Of a DNA stretch of 64,000 bases, positions 35,628 to 47,959 are shown one piece after another. The stretch comes from Alentia gelatinosa. Taxonomy: Eukaryota; Annelida; Polychaeta; Phyllodocida; Polynoidae. Within the stretch, counting starts at the first letter, position 1; every line of letters starts with the position of its first letter. The stretch lies in assembly GCA_950022655.1 (NCBI GenBank), contig OX465580.1:44266028-44330027 (forward strand), given 5' to 3'. Under the pieces are notes generated by a model that did not search any database, was not told the DNA's origin, and saw only the letters and a list, made by a program, of their open reading frames with translations. A program made the position numbers and the translations under genes.

Positions 35628-36247
35628 GTGAGATTCCTCGCATGAACGACGCCGGCAGCTCCGTGGACGTAGGTTGTGTTAGCGGACATTCAGGTCTATC
35701 TATAGGTTGGGGCACTCACTCTACCCTCCAGTTCGACTCCATATATACATAAACAAGGTTTCACAGACAAACAACGAGTAGGAGATTGTAGTATCAAAAA
35801 TCCGAACCCAACGGGCTTCCGATGCACACAGACGTGCGATGCGACGCACGATACGACGCACACTTATGCTTAATTGAATAGGCGGCGGGGTGCATCGTGA
35901 GGTCTTTATATCTGCGTCGGCGTTGATGGGTTCCTGGCTTTACTATAATGTCTTAAACCGGTTATACAGCTAATTATTATACACCTAATACGGAGTCTTC
36001 ATACTAAACATTATGTACCAGGATGAGAATACGGGTGGTCTCAATCTGCCGTCTACACAGAGCGAAAATTACGAGAGAAAAAAACAGTCCCTTGTTTACG
36101 AAATAGTGCATGAGAAGATCGGCGGTCATTTTGTCATTTCTCCTCTAATCTCCTCGGACTAAGTGTAATATTATCGAATTCAATTGAATATTACTATGCG
36201 TCTAGTCTTCGGATATTACGGCTGATTCTATTTGAAACCAATAATTA
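35628..36247. other. Non-coding gap
   Basis: Words such as GTGCGATGCGACGCACG near 35,834 resemble the palindromic core of the Harbinger-like MITE at 25.8 kb, so a relic of a related element may lie at 35,820-35,870. Nothing else is seen. Confidence 0.4.
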
Positions 36248-36350
36248 CCTAACCCCTGGCATTTTGTCCCATAGGCTTAACACTGGGAACCCGTTTTGAT
36301 CAAGGTCATTGTTCTCCAACTCGTTTGAACGCTATGTGATATTCACTTGT
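36248..36350 (-). repeat. Dispersed repeat family, copy 2
   Basis: In reverse complement it reads AGCGTTCAAACGAGTTGGAG and then CAGTGTTAAGCCTATGGGAC followed by AAAATGCCAGGGGTTAG. It matches both blocks of the copy at 1.84-2.04 kb, but the spacing between blocks is much shorter here. Confidence 0.6.
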
Positions 36351-36704
36351 CCAAAACATGTTGATTTTTTCTTTAATATTGTGTGTACATATATGCATAC
36401 AGAAATATAGGTAGTTTTACTAATACCATAGAATTTATGTTAGAAAAAAAACGTATTCTGGGTTGTACTGTGCCTGCTGATTACATTAATACATTTATAG
36501 TGAAAGACAGTTCTCTGTAAATTAAATTCAAGAACATCCAGATGGACAATAACCCCGTATATCCCCATTACTGCCCATTGTCCTACTAATCACTCCTTCA
36601 CTAATCACTAAATCAAGCTTTCTAAAAAAAATCTTATTCAGATTTGATGGACAAATCTGCTGACCCTTGCTAAACGGTGTTTAGACAATCTGGTGAGTAT
36701 ATTA

Positions 36705-36885
36705 TATGGCCCGGCGTCCGCTGAGCACCCGATCCACTACGATAAGCCTATGAGACATCTCCAGACACAAAGTTGATATCGCGTTGGAAAGTCAGCTTTA
36801 ATCTGTACGCGATCCACCCAAGGATATACCCCGATGCACGCATCGTAAGGTCTATTGCCAGGTGCTCAGTCGAGGCTGGACATAA
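36705..36885. mobile_element. MITE relic, about 180 bp
   Basis: The left end GGCCCGGCGTCCGCTGAGCA at 36,709 and the right end, in reverse complement TGTCCAGCCTCGACTGAGCA, are diverged inverted repeats that agree best at CTGAGCACC. The GGCCCGGCGTCCGC start matches the end of the MITE at 24.7 kb, so the two are probably related. Confidence 0.6.
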
Positions 36886-36989
36886 TCAAACACAATTAGT
36901 ACAGCACTAATGCTGGTTGCCCGTTTTTTGTGTGGTTGGCTGCCTACCTACTCCTTATGATTACTGATAGCTGGTAGTTCACTGCCCAA

Positions 36990-37560
36990 TTGAAGCCAGC
37001 TCCCCATCATTGCTGACCGCCCACCTTTGCTGACGGCCCAACTCTGCTGTCTCTCCATCATTGCTGACTGCCCATCATTTCTGACTGGCACTTATTGTTG
37101 GCTTTTTGGCATTGCTGACTGCCATTCGCTGCCCATCCCTACTGGCTACTTACCAGTGCTGGCCGCTTACCAATGCTGTTTGCCTGTCATTGCTGACTGC
37201 CCACCAGCACTGATTGCCTCTAACTATCGTTGCTGATATCTGTCATTGCTAGTAGCTTGCAACCATTTATTTTTCAGTTGTACACAGATACATATTGTAT
37301 ACAATCAACTATTGTTGATTGTTCATTCTCATTTAGCGTCTTATCATTATAATTGCTGACCATCCATTATCACTGACTTTGTCTAATTACCCATTGCCAG
37401 AGACTGCCCATAGTCACAACACAATACTGCATTGGAGATGGCCCATCATCAAAGACTGCCCATCATACTTAACTGCCCACCACTACTCATTACTCGTTAT
37501 TGTTGCCGCACGTTCCACCTTGATATTACCAACTGCCTGTTATCACTGAGTGTCCGTTGT
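36990..37560 (+). repeat. Degenerate ATTGCTGACTGCC minisatellite
   Basis: ATTGCTGACTGCCCA-like units recur irregularly, for example near 37,012, 37,060, 37,111 and 37,190, with weaker copies to about 37,560. Frames on the plus strand are cysteine- and leucine-rich artefacts of the repeat. Confidence 0.75.
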
Positions 37561-37674
37561 AGCTGCCGTCGCCGACAGTCCATCGTTGGTGGTGTCATTG
37601 GTGGAGGTAGTCGTTCCACGCCCACTGTCACCTGCTCTGGTAAGATGCGATGCTGCCTGCAATCAGCTGTTCGC

Positions 37675-37772
37675 CACCCACCGCCGTCGCCGTCGCCGTC
37701 GCCGTCGCCGCCGCCGCTGCCGCCACCGCCGCCACCGCCGCCACCGCCGCCGCCACCACCACCACCACCACC
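37675..37772 (+). repeat. (CCN)n trinucleotide tract
   Basis: CCGTCG, CCGCCA and CCACCA units run for about 98 bases, giving poly-Pro, poly-Arg/His or poly-Gly in different frames. Repeat purity increases toward the CCACCA end. It marks the start of a GC-rich zone that reaches 38.54 kb. Confidence 0.95.
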
Positions 37773-38059
37773 GGATGTAAGCACTATCGACGTTTGCGCA
37801 TGCACGGATTGGCCTAATTTGCCACCAGGTGGCGCTCGGATGAATGCCATCCACCTAGGACAAGAGGGTGAGGGAGGAAGGAGAAAAGGGAGAAGAGAAA
37901 GAGGAGGAGAGGCGGGAGAAAGCGGAAGAGAAGAAAGAGAGACGAAGGACAAGTCTGGTAGATAGAAGAGGAACGCACGGTGGAAGGCTGGAGATTTATC
38001 TTGTGATCTGCCGCACGGCGCCAGCATCCTGTTGGCTGTACGCACAAGGCGCCGTGCTG

Positions 38060-38537
38060 CGCCGCATCTCCAGAGAAGCGCGTGCGTCGCCCGTTCACGC
38101 GCGCGCTTTCCTCCAGTCACCTCGCCTGCCGCGCGCCCCCACCCACTGGAGCAGGACAAGCTGACGACCGCCGCATTCCCTACCTGACGACTGGAGGCTC
38201 CGGCGAGCGTACAGGAGGCACCGCACATTAGATCCCTTCCCCTGGAGTTTAGACGCGCTGAGTAGTGGGTAATCGGCGGAGGAGACACACACAGGAGAAG
38301 AGGCAGCTTAGAGACACTGGAGGCAGGGAGCGGAGCATGACGGAGTGATTACTGAACATCATATCCGTACGCGGTGCGAGGCGGCGCGAACGTGTGGCCG
38401 CACCATGTAGGAGTACTCCATATACGGGAGCAGGAGCAGGAGGAGCGGCTTGCGACGCGGGAGCAGCTGTGCCCGCAGGTCGGGGTTCACGCAGGGAGGA
38501 GAGCAGCTCGCCTGGCGGGGTCGGTCCGACTTTACAG
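38060..38537 (+). promoter_or_regulatory. CpG island with probable untranslated first exon
   Basis: Strongly CpG-rich sequence (many GCGC and CGCG words) changes at 38,300-38,537 to a purine-rich leader-like stretch. It ends at a consensus donor, ACAG|GTAGGCC, after 38,537. Sequence beyond is AT-rich like an intron. Short ATG frames are present and none is convincing, so this would be a 5' untranslated exon. The coding exons are not recognised and could lie outside the window. Confidence 0.45.
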
Positions 38538-41500
38538 GTAGGCCTATGTCATAATGTAAACCTGCTCCGGCAAAATAGGCTCCCGGTGAGCAACTCCTAG
38601 TGAGCTCTAACGTGAAGACTTATCATGAAAGAATTGGCGCATGAATTTGTTAGTTATAGATATGATATCTGAGAAATGTAGAGAATACTGGCACTGTATG
38701 TATCTATGATATGTATCTATTCCATGCTAGTGGTACACGTGAGAAATGAAGGGTCTATATAAGACGCTCGTGCAATAAATAAACATGTGATTTTCAGATG
38801 TAGCTAGAAGTATATGAATCATGTGTATCAGTATTAGATTTATTTCTGGAACACTTTCATCTGGAAATGATAATCTTCATTTCGCTGGTAAAATGTGGTA
38901 TTTTCTGGTTGTTATTCCTCTTAGTACTTCCTAACAATTTAGAAAATTCCTAACATGTGTTTATTACAGAAAATTTATAGAATATGATTATCGGTAGTGC
39001 TTACTAAATACGTTAGTCAGCAAGGAAACCTGTAAAACAAAAATTAAAAGAGCGGGTGGTGGTGTCTCTTTTGTCACCTGTTAGTGCTACTTTCAAGACC
39101 TTCCTAAACCTTGATAACCAATGACCCATAACTGATGTCCACACCTTGGCCCTGTATTTGTTTCAATAATGATTGTTATGGAGCACGTATATATTGTAGT
39201 ATCAATCCAAAACAGTAGGCTAGATGCGTAAAAGGATAGTCACAGGCTCGTAAACCACATTTCGTATAGTCATAGGTTTCACCATAGTCATAGATATTTC
39301 AGTTATTTAATTTTTGTATAATTCTCCCTGTTTAATTCATAGGGAAAAGATGGGGTGCTATTTAGATATTGTGGTTTTCGCGTCATTATGAAGGATTACA
39401 CTTTCATTGATACTCTGACTCGTATTCCTCTGAGGGGTACCACTACGATATCAATCTTGTTTGAGAGTACTTTAATGTAGTTAAGAAACCTGCCCGATGA
39501 TGGATGAAACTCCATTAAATCTCCAGGTCCTCCCTTGACTTACATCCGTACGATGTTCATGACCAGAGGTCGTTCAGATGACTCCCCGTATGTCGTCCCC
39601 AGCCTCGCCTAATCTGCCCCGGCGCCCTGCACCAAATAAATCATACCTTCTGCCAAATTACACCCTGCTGACTCGAGCCGTCATCCGCCCGTCATCCTCC
39701 AGCCCCATCCCGCCTATTTATCAGCAGGCGCCCGGGTTCAGGCGGAGCCCGACTCGGAGCAATTTTCCAGATTATTTCTGGGGCTTGGTGGCAACGTGGC
39801 TACAGAACGGCAGTGTGCTTAGAACTGGACTGCAGCTCTCGGAGTTCACTAGATTAAAAACATGCCATGTCAAGTTGACAGATTGCATGAGTCTATGAAG
39901 ATACCTATGATGTCTTCACATCCTTTTACTACTGTGAGTTGTTGCTGTTAATATATATCTATCCTCCTCATAAATGAACCATGGTAGAGAATATACATAC
40001 AGCTACAAGTCGTTGTTGTACCCGTTTGGAATAACGACGACATATATACATTGCTATCTCTGATAATCTTATTTCAAAATTAGATAATTAGACCCTTCAT
40101 GCCCATTAAAGACTGATGTCAGTAGTATGTGAAAATGGGACATTTACTCAGAAATGCTAGCACCACCCCAAATCATGAGATCGCTAATGGTGCTACGTCA
40201 GTTCACCTATCATAGCGTTAACCATCAATGAACACATCTCAAAGCTGCTTACTAAATGATATACCCCTAATGATTACTTGAACCATGACAAAATGGCAAT
40301 GATATCAACATGCACGTGCTAAATCCTATGTGTACTGAATGACACTGCACAGCCTCTGTGGCCTTCATATTAATCATAATACTTTCCCTTTGTTATCAAT
40401 GAGGATTCTGCATCAACCAACGCGTATGTCTAGTTTTATAATACCTCCATCATGTGTGTATACTAGGAAGATTAGTGGACGTAGACAAGCGTCAAATCTC
40501 TGTTTCCATGGCGACCTTACAGAGAAGATTGGTCAGGTGCCTATGGTTGCAGAAGCGCCAGTCTAGATAAGGCTGAGAATATATTACAACCTAATCAACA
40601 GTACAATGGCTACCATGTTTATATATCGTGTCAATGTGTGATATCTAAAGAGATGAGTCATTTATTTTGATAATAACACTAAAATCTGCTATATATAATG
40701 GTTTTGCCTTATAATTCGGGTGGATAGCCTTATGTTTCATTACAACTGATAGGTAAATCAGCTAATTATTTGGTACTTTTTCGGTACCATTATTACACAT
40801 TCTTAAACTAGTGAAATATGAGTTTTTACCTCCGAAATCTAAATACAGTCTGATACAAACAGCCCCACTAATAAAAAATACAAGTAAGATGCTTATGATA
40901 AGATAAACGGCTGTCATACCGATATCACTTTTACAGATACTATCTAGGGCTTTTCTACTTTAAAGCAACTGCTGGAGTAACTCATCCCAATATAATTCTC
41001 ATCAGCTCAAGTATGATTCATCTCGTTGCCCTTCATCTAAACGCCCTATATCAATGCATACTGGCTTTCGATACAGTAAACAATTACAACAACAAAGATA
41101 TTGCATTAATACCAGAAATAGAGCGGACATTGAATACTTTCTAAAGGTCAACAATTACTCAAAATTGTAATTGGGAATACAATCATAAATAGAGTAATCC
41201 AGAAACGCGCAAAGAAATGTGAAAATTTGATGCGTCTTGAAGTCTCAGTTAGACATGAAGTTGTCCCATAAGTTAATACCATAAGAAATAGAAACTCATG
41301 GGGAAAATTGGAAAGTATATATACACAGGATTCTGGGCGAGGAAGGTGTAAAGACGTCTAGTTCGGGCGGGCTGGATGGCTTAGCACCAGGGGCTGGGGG
41401 AGACATCGTGGTGTGATATATTCATACGCCAGCGTTAGGCAGACAACACCGGCGACGACTTGGGGCACGTCGGCACTTCATTCGGCTTTAATGCTGATAT

Positions 41501-41835
41501 GTCTGCAGGAATCTCTGACGACAACACGAGCAATGGGTTTCTATAAATAAACGAGTCGCTGCTTTGCCGGCTCGGTCCACACTGCCATTGAAAAGACTGG
41601 GTGGGGTTGAGGCCATGTGTAATACATGGAAACGGAGGTGGGGGAACTGCCATAGGTGGTCAGATAGAAGAATCAAGGAGGGAATTCAAAAGAAGATGAT
41701 GTAAGGGTAATGAACAAAGAGTGATGCAGCCAGCAAAGGGAACTAGACACAGAGAACGGGTGAGAGATCCCTTAACAAAGATAACAGGGAATAAGAGAAA
41801 CTGAAGTAGGTAATAAGAAAGAAAATGATCAGTGT
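38538..41835. other. Non-coding, possible intron
   Basis: No gene recognised. C-rich sequence at 39,575-39,770 carries a proline/serine-rich 106-codon frame on the plus strand with no known motif. A GC-richer patch lies at 41,340-41,650. The rest is AT-rich. Confidence 0.4.
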
Positions 41836-41953
41836 TTGGTCTATGTCCTCGTTCGCCGTCGAGTTTGGAGTGCGCAGTAATATGAACGAGGCGACAGCCG
41901 AGTGATTATTCTGAAATACTCCAAACTCGATGGCGAACGAGGACACAGACCAA
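41836..41953. mobile_element. Fold-back element, about 118 bp core
   Basis: 36-bp arms starting TTGGTCTATGTCCTCGTTCG (41,836-41,871) and the reverse complement at 41,918-41,953 differ at two positions. GAAAATG lies on both sides (41,821-41,827 and 41,958-41,964), a possible 7-bp target duplication. No coding content. Confidence 0.8.
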
Positions 41954-42040
41954 GCACGAAAATGTTTCTAATTTTATCTTAGCCTGGAAATATATATGTT
42001 TTTTACCCGTTCGGAATGAATTACCGTACTCGCAAGCCTG

Positions 42041-42095
42041 TTGAGAACGAGTTACTTATGTTAAGCCTATGGACGTTTATTCCAGGCAAAGAATT
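42041..42095 (+). repeat. Dispersed repeat family, copy 3
   Basis: GTTGAGAACGAGTT is followed by TATGTTAAGCCTATGGACG and TTCCAGGC. It shares the GTTAAGCCTATGG core with the other copies but is diverged after it. Confidence 0.5.
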
Positions 42096-43021
42096 AACTA
42101 CAAAGTGGCGGCAGCAACTGGGTTTAGTTAAGCTTGCAAAGAAACGTCCGAAATAGGAACAGGTTATTTGATTTCTTTAGTAAATGTAATGAAAGAAAGA
42201 CCGATGGCTTATGAATACCCTCAGTGGGATCTTACAAAATGCACACCTTTGGTAGTGCTCACACATTTAGCAGTTGGCACCTCGTCCCCAGATTGCCTCT
42301 TACAGCTAGCAGGCTTCAGTACTGATCCGCCTTTAGCCAAAGCTCTGTGTTCCTTAGGGAAATCCAGGCAAACGCATCCTAATGTGATGGTTTAATCACG
42401 AGGACGCCAAGGCGTTGGAAGGCATTGAAAGGTGTCTGTGGAGGAGAGACACAGGATCATAACCATCAACATCAAGAGAGAAATGTATGCAAATCCCAAA
42501 TTGGAAAACCTGTAATGTTAGAATGCCATTTCAAATCACATAGAACATAATTAATATGGGAAAAATACTTGAGACCAACGGAGAGAAAGCACCACACACA
42601 GATAGTTCAGACAGGTCAGGCCCACAGCAACGTATCTAACCTTATTAGCAGGTGCACCTCACTTTCTGTACAGAATTTCTTGGGATACACCTCACTTGAA
42701 AAAATAAAACAACAAAAAATCAACAATAGCAGCTATCAGATTCGTTGTTTAGTCGTCTAGGATATTCACCATTTTATTTAGTACTGTTTTATCCGCGATA
42801 AGACTCGTCATCTTCAATCAATAGAGTATAGAATCAATATAATTGAGAGTAACACACATTTTGGGCTTAAATCGTGGATCAGGTGCGTCCTAGGCTATTC
42901 TGTGATAGCATCGTGCCCACTTTTAAAAGGTAAGTATAGCACATAGAACCAGAATTCCCAGAATATGTTTTTGGATCTGTAACTTTCTATGAGAATATCC
43001 AAGCTGGTAAATGAGATAACC
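42096..43021. other. Non-coding gap
   Basis: No recognised gene. The 75-codon plus-strand frame at 42,168-42,395 has no motif I know. Confidence 0.4.
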
Positions 43022-43078
43022 TCCTTTATCTCACCCCAGATATCTTTTCTCCATAGACTTAACATTGGGAACTCGTAT
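43022..43078 (-). repeat. Dispersed repeat family, copy 4
   Basis: In reverse complement: GAGTTCCCAATGTTAAGTCT, ATGGAGAAAA, then CTGGGGTGAGATAAAGG. This is the closest match to copy 1 around the GTTAAG core and the GAGATAAA end. Confidence 0.65.
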
Positions 43079-43172
43079 CTAACGCTCATGAGATATTTAG
43101 GAAAAATATCCAATGGGGGATTATGTCACAAATGTTAGACCATTTGTCAATGTGAAGGGCGAGATAAATTCA

Positions 43173-43314
43173 GAAACCCATTCAAGTTTAGGGTCAAAGC
43201 TCAATCCCATCTCGTTTGAATCGCTACATAATTCACGCGGCTTCGCCTTGTGAATTACTACGCGATTCAAACTCGATGGGATACGAGCTCTGACCCTAAA
43301 CTTTCATGGGTTTC
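43173..43314. mobile_element. Fold-back element, about 142 bp
   Basis: Arms of about 64 bp (43,173-43,236 and 43,250-43,314) pair with few mismatches around a 13-base loop. Landmarks are GAAACCCAT, AGTTTAGGGTCA, CTCGTTTGAATCGC and GTGAATTA. CTCGTTTGAA plus ATTCAC also appears in the dispersed repeat copy at 36.3 kb, so the families may be linked. Confidence 0.85.
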
Positions 43315-44842
43315 CTCTATAGTAAGTTTCTCCACTGGCCGCTTCTTGTGTTTGGACGTTTTGGTAATGTAATAGTCTGATAACAGCAGTACCGCGCTTC
43401 CATTACTAATGGTTATTACACTTGTTGCTAGTCTATCTGAAGATATGTTGCAGTGGACTGCATACGTCTGCACTACAATATATAAAGGGACTAAGCAGTG
43501 AGACGCAGAGTCAGATGCACGCACAAACTGAAACCTCAGGATGTACTGACATCACGTATCCCCGTTAGTCACGTCGCCTCCCCACAATATCATAGGCCTG
43601 AAACTAAGCCTAAGATAACTGTAGGGAGATAAACTAATGGTAAGATGGTCAGACTCACGCTTACTGTCCGTAGAACGGAGTACGCAAAGAATATTTACTA
43701 GATTGTACATAAAACACAATCAGTGAGGTAAGTAATTTCCGACCAAATATGAACATTGTGACAAACATGAAAAGGCATAATAGCCTCACATTACGAATAC
43801 TGTCTGTAACTAGTTATGTCTTCTTCAGATATATACTTTCGCAGAAGCGAGGAATAACTGCTGTAAACCAATCGTTCCTGAATTAGGACCCATTACGTTT
43901 AACATAAAAAGAAAAAGAAACCTCCTAAAATGGCACTGATTAATGCTTTCTCTCTCCTTTTCCTTATACAGTTTGTTAGTGGATGGAAAAGTACCTATTC
44001 TATCCTCTACCGTAAGCCTAGCTTTTCAATCTGCACATGTAGGGTATTTAAGCCCATAGAAAAGACATATTACTGTTAACAACCTACTTTCGAACCATGT
44101 CTTTTCATCCATCGTATTTGCAAAACTGTTCTATAGATGGCTGTGTTTTCTTTCCTCATGCAAACATTCAAATGTAGAGAATACTCAATGACTCTAATGG
44201 ATCATTCTTAGCTGGGCTGGAAATGGCACATATATAGATGAAATCTAGGTCAGAACACACTAGCAGCTCAGGCTGCATTCACACGAGCAGTTTCTATGAT
44301 CGATTAATGTCCAGGCGCTGAATAGGTTGTCATTATGGCCGTGTTTACACACGCCTAACACCAGAAGATCGAATACAGGTCGGCTGACAATTGGTAATGC
44401 CGACGTCCAAATTGCATCACAAGGTGCGCATTGACTCCGTGTGCTTTCACTGAACACAAATGTATATCATAAAGAGAGTGCTGCTGATACGCACAAAATA
44501 CAGATAATTTTTCAGGTAATTTAAAGTAGATCCTGGAAGTATGATTTCAGGAATATTTTACTAGCATGACAATTGAACTTGGGCCAGGACAGAATAGAAT
44601 ACTACGAAGGAACTGCATCGAGATCTGTAGCCACTGAAAATATACCACGAGTTTTGGTTGTGGAGTACATGTATTCTCATGAGGCAAAGCGGAGGGATAT
44701 TACAGAGCAAACCAAAAGGAATGGTGTATTTTCAGTGGCTATCAAGCGTGATTCAGATTTCATCCTAAGTACCCCTATCACTGACTAATTGGTGAACATT
44801 TTCAACATCAATCCCCATTTGATATTTCATTTCAATACTCCA
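43315..44842. other. Non-coding gap
   Basis: No gene recognised. Around 44,272-44,420 a GCATTCACACGAGCAG start and CACACGCC / GGTGCGCA words hint at a decayed MITE, but boundaries cannot be placed. Confidence 0.4.
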
Positions 44843-44882
44843 TGGTCGTTAAGTCTATGGGGGAAAACACCACGGGTGAAAG
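44843..44882 (+). repeat. Dispersed repeat family, copy 5
   Basis: GTCGTTAAGTCTATGGGGG is followed by AAAACACCACGGGTGAAA, a partial copy covering the core and its right side. Confidence 0.5.
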
Positions 44883-44899
44883 AATGGACACTAGCAAAG

Positions 44900-46448
44900 C
44901 AATCGCCTATACAGTACTTTTATAGAAATATCAGTGTTACTTCCAAAAACGAATCATTAGAATTCTAAAGAAGGTAAAATAATATAAGCACATGACAGAT
45001 TATTGGATATAACTTCCCAATATTGTTTTATAAAGGTATTGTTAGATTATGTTGAAATTATATTTAGGGTCTGGGGTATGTACATTTTGTGGTTTGTTTG
45101 CGCCTATTCATCTTGGTAAATGATTTTTATCATAATGAATTTATCACCCAGGGTTTAATCACCACGTTAGTTTGGAAGAATGGGAGGGGGTAGTTTTGAT
45201 GTTCAATGGGATGGATAGGAGTTTCACTTTATCAGAGAAATGACTTAAGTTGAGTCATATTGTATATTTTGTTTAGATAGTATTCTCTCACGATAATATG
45301 CTCTAGTCACGTACTATATGCTGCAATTTAGATGCTGGGAATAATGCTCAAGAGATCGAACATATAGAACAAAATATAAATATGAGGAGTTGATAAAGTT
45401 AAAATCGAATGTGTACAAGAAGTCACCTTAATATTGGTGAACAGTTCTGGGACACGTGTGATTGAGAAACACAATTTCCTTGAAAATGATAAAAACTAAA
45501 TCTTTAAATACATAGGGTCTTAACTAGAACTCTTTAGTTCTCTTTGATCATCTTCAGTCAACGTCCTTCAAACTTCACCATACATATTCACATCCATATG
45601 AGTACGTACGCAGTGATGGGAATGAGGGGCAATGGCGTCAAGTCCTTTTTTAGTTTACGCACATCCATTCTTTAATTACTTATAGGGTGGAAGGGGGCTG
45701 TGGTCAAATAGCCCCTCTGTCTTTTCATTGACTTTCGGTAATGGCAGGTATGATTGGTTAAAGGTAAGAGGAGTTTATCTCTCATGTAAAATCTTGCTCG
45801 ATCCACATATCCCCTTTAGGAGATGTACATGATAAACCCAGTGTTAGATTATTGATATTGTATACAATAAAAATCTCACTGGTCATATGAGTCACCCAAT
45901 CAAATTGAGAGAATACCGTTAAAATGCAAGTAATATATTACACAACGTCTGTATAATGCTACTAAGGGGTCGGAGACCTGAGGTCCGTTTGAAATATTTT
46001 GGTCATGGAGGAAGATTCCACCTAGGATCATACCACCGATCAAGGAGCTATTTGTGGAGAGAAGACCACTCATGTTAGATAACTGGGACTTGTTAAATAA
46101 TTTTCGTCCTACACTTTGACAGAAGCAGGATACCTGTTGGCCCAGGGACGAGATTTTGTAGGAGAGTAGGCATGTCCCGTTGAATAGCACATGTCCCTCC
46201 AAGGTAGTGGAATCCCGGGTACAAAGTCTCCCACAACTGACACACATCTTCTTCCATGACCTCTCTTTGGGTAGGGCATGTCTTAGGTGTTTACTCTTAC
46301 AGGAAGAATACATTCTAGTTAATTTCCATTTTTTTCACATACCAAATATAAACGTGATAATCCAAGATATTAAACTCTTTTCACATTTTATAATTTTTTC
46401 CTGTCATACTTTTCAACTTTTGCTATTTTCTATATTGGGGTTGTTGGT
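44900..46448. other. Non-coding; one unrecognised 137-codon frame
   Basis: The minus-strand frame at 45,900-46,313 opens with an ATG, has a C-x-x-C near its start (MCVSCGRLC) and several further cysteines. I recognise no family and see no supporting signals. It may be a decayed transposon or host exon. Confidence 0.35.
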
Positions 46449-46759
46449 CTGGGACCTGTTTCACTAGTTTTGTGACATGTCTGCCACACCATACAGACGT
46501 TGAGGTCGTCTATAGTTTCGTGACAACACAAATAGCTGCCCTTAGGAAAAGACCCAAAACATAAGAATTAGGCAAATCTACACCTCATGGACCTGTTTCA
46601 CTAATCTCGTGACAAACGTGTTAGACAGACATGAAAAGCGGCACTAACAGTGCAAGCAAGAACGGACAAAACGAAGTCTAATGTCTAGTTCTTATGAAAC
46701 CGGACACACCATCTAGACGCCATCTAGACATGTCACGAAACTAGTGAAACAGGTCCCAG
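46449..46759. mobile_element. MITE, 311 bp
   Basis: 34-bp terminal inverted repeats beginning CTGGGACCTGTTTCACTAGT (46,449-46,482 and reverse complement at 46,726-46,759) differ at one position. GGTC lies at both outer edges, overlapping the repeat end. An internal direct copy of the terminus (GGACCTGTTTCACTA, 46,589) and other GTGACA(A/T)-type words suggest repeated protein-binding sites. No coding content. Confidence 0.85.
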
Positions 46760-47959
46760 GTCTCTACGATGACGGTACCGATACATACATAGGGCCCGCT
46801 CCCGATAAAAAGACCTTGTAATGGTGAAATATGACTATGAATAAAGGTCTCGAGATATGGTTTTGTATCTGCAGGCAAAATATCAATTATAAGTATGCAT
46901 TATTTCCGGAATTACAAAGGAAATACATATAATAAATCGAGCCCTGTATTAATTCACTATCTGCATCGTGAGGTGCATCAGGACCATGATCACCAATATT
47001 TTGCATCCGCCCAACACCTTACAACGCACACCGACACACACCGATATGGACCTCTCGATAGGCTACGGTTTGGTCATTTTGTATCGGCATATATCGGATA
47101 TGTTTCGTCTAACACTGTCGATTTGTATTAGATATCATAATAAACATATTTCCTTTAGTTTGATTGATAAATACGGCTGTTCTTTTCGTGAATTTGAATC
47201 ACATGCTAGAACCCAGAGGTGGCCTACGCTAAGTGTAAAAGGGTATGGAAAATATGGGTCACTTTTGTTAAACACTTATGACCTATTTGCGGTGCCTCGT
47301 CGAGGACTGTCCTCCGCTAGGATTGTCCTCACATCTAAACGGTAATCCTCCTAGGACCTCTCCTACAGGCATATATTCTCATTAGTCAGAGTAGTTAAAC
47401 ACTCCCCGGATACTCTAGAGTGCTAATAGCTATTTTAACAGCATTGTAGGTCTTAGTCGCTCGTCTCTATTATTTCACCTAAAGTGGTCCTAATTGAATT
47501 CTACTAGCATCCCTGTAGACCCATCAGTCTCAAAATGCCTGAATTGCTTTGAGGAGAGTGTAAACTCTTTTTTTGGGTTGAGCAATCGCCTTATCATCCA
47601 GAACAGCAATTTCAGGAAATTGTTGCAATAACATTTCCACATTTCCAAATATTATATATATATATTTTTTTTAACTTGCTACCGTTTCTTGTTGTGGTCA
47701 GTCACTTGCTCCCGTTTTCCCGTCTTTTCTTTAGATAAGACTACTAACTATACTTATTTTCTCTTTATGCTTCTTTTAGCTCCTTTTACTAGAAGTCCAT
47801 TTGAGAAGCGTTTCCTATTTACTCTCAACGTTTTTGTACTTAAATAAAATGTTAACACCATTTTGATACGTACTCGGGTAGGTACAGCGTTTCTTTCGTT
47901 GAAAACATTCCACGAGTTTGTAGGCTCACTTGGGCTACTTATATGGTACACAAAGAATC
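46760..47959. other. Non-coding gap
   Basis: No recognised gene. Overlapping frames at 46,895-47,345 have no motif. GGA(T/C)TGTCCTC words repeat at 47,304-47,330. A T-rich/AT run lies near 47,650-47,672. Confidence 0.4.

Noticed and set aside
37497..38288. 263-codon minus-strand open frame with a long poly-glycine tract
   Set aside because: It spans a CCN repeat and CpG-rich DNA; composition is low-complexity and several overlapping frames on both strands are equally open, so it is a compositional artefact.
45900..46313. 137-codon minus-strand frame with several cysteines
   Set aside because: No recognised family, repeat or splice support; kept only as a note in the gap entry.
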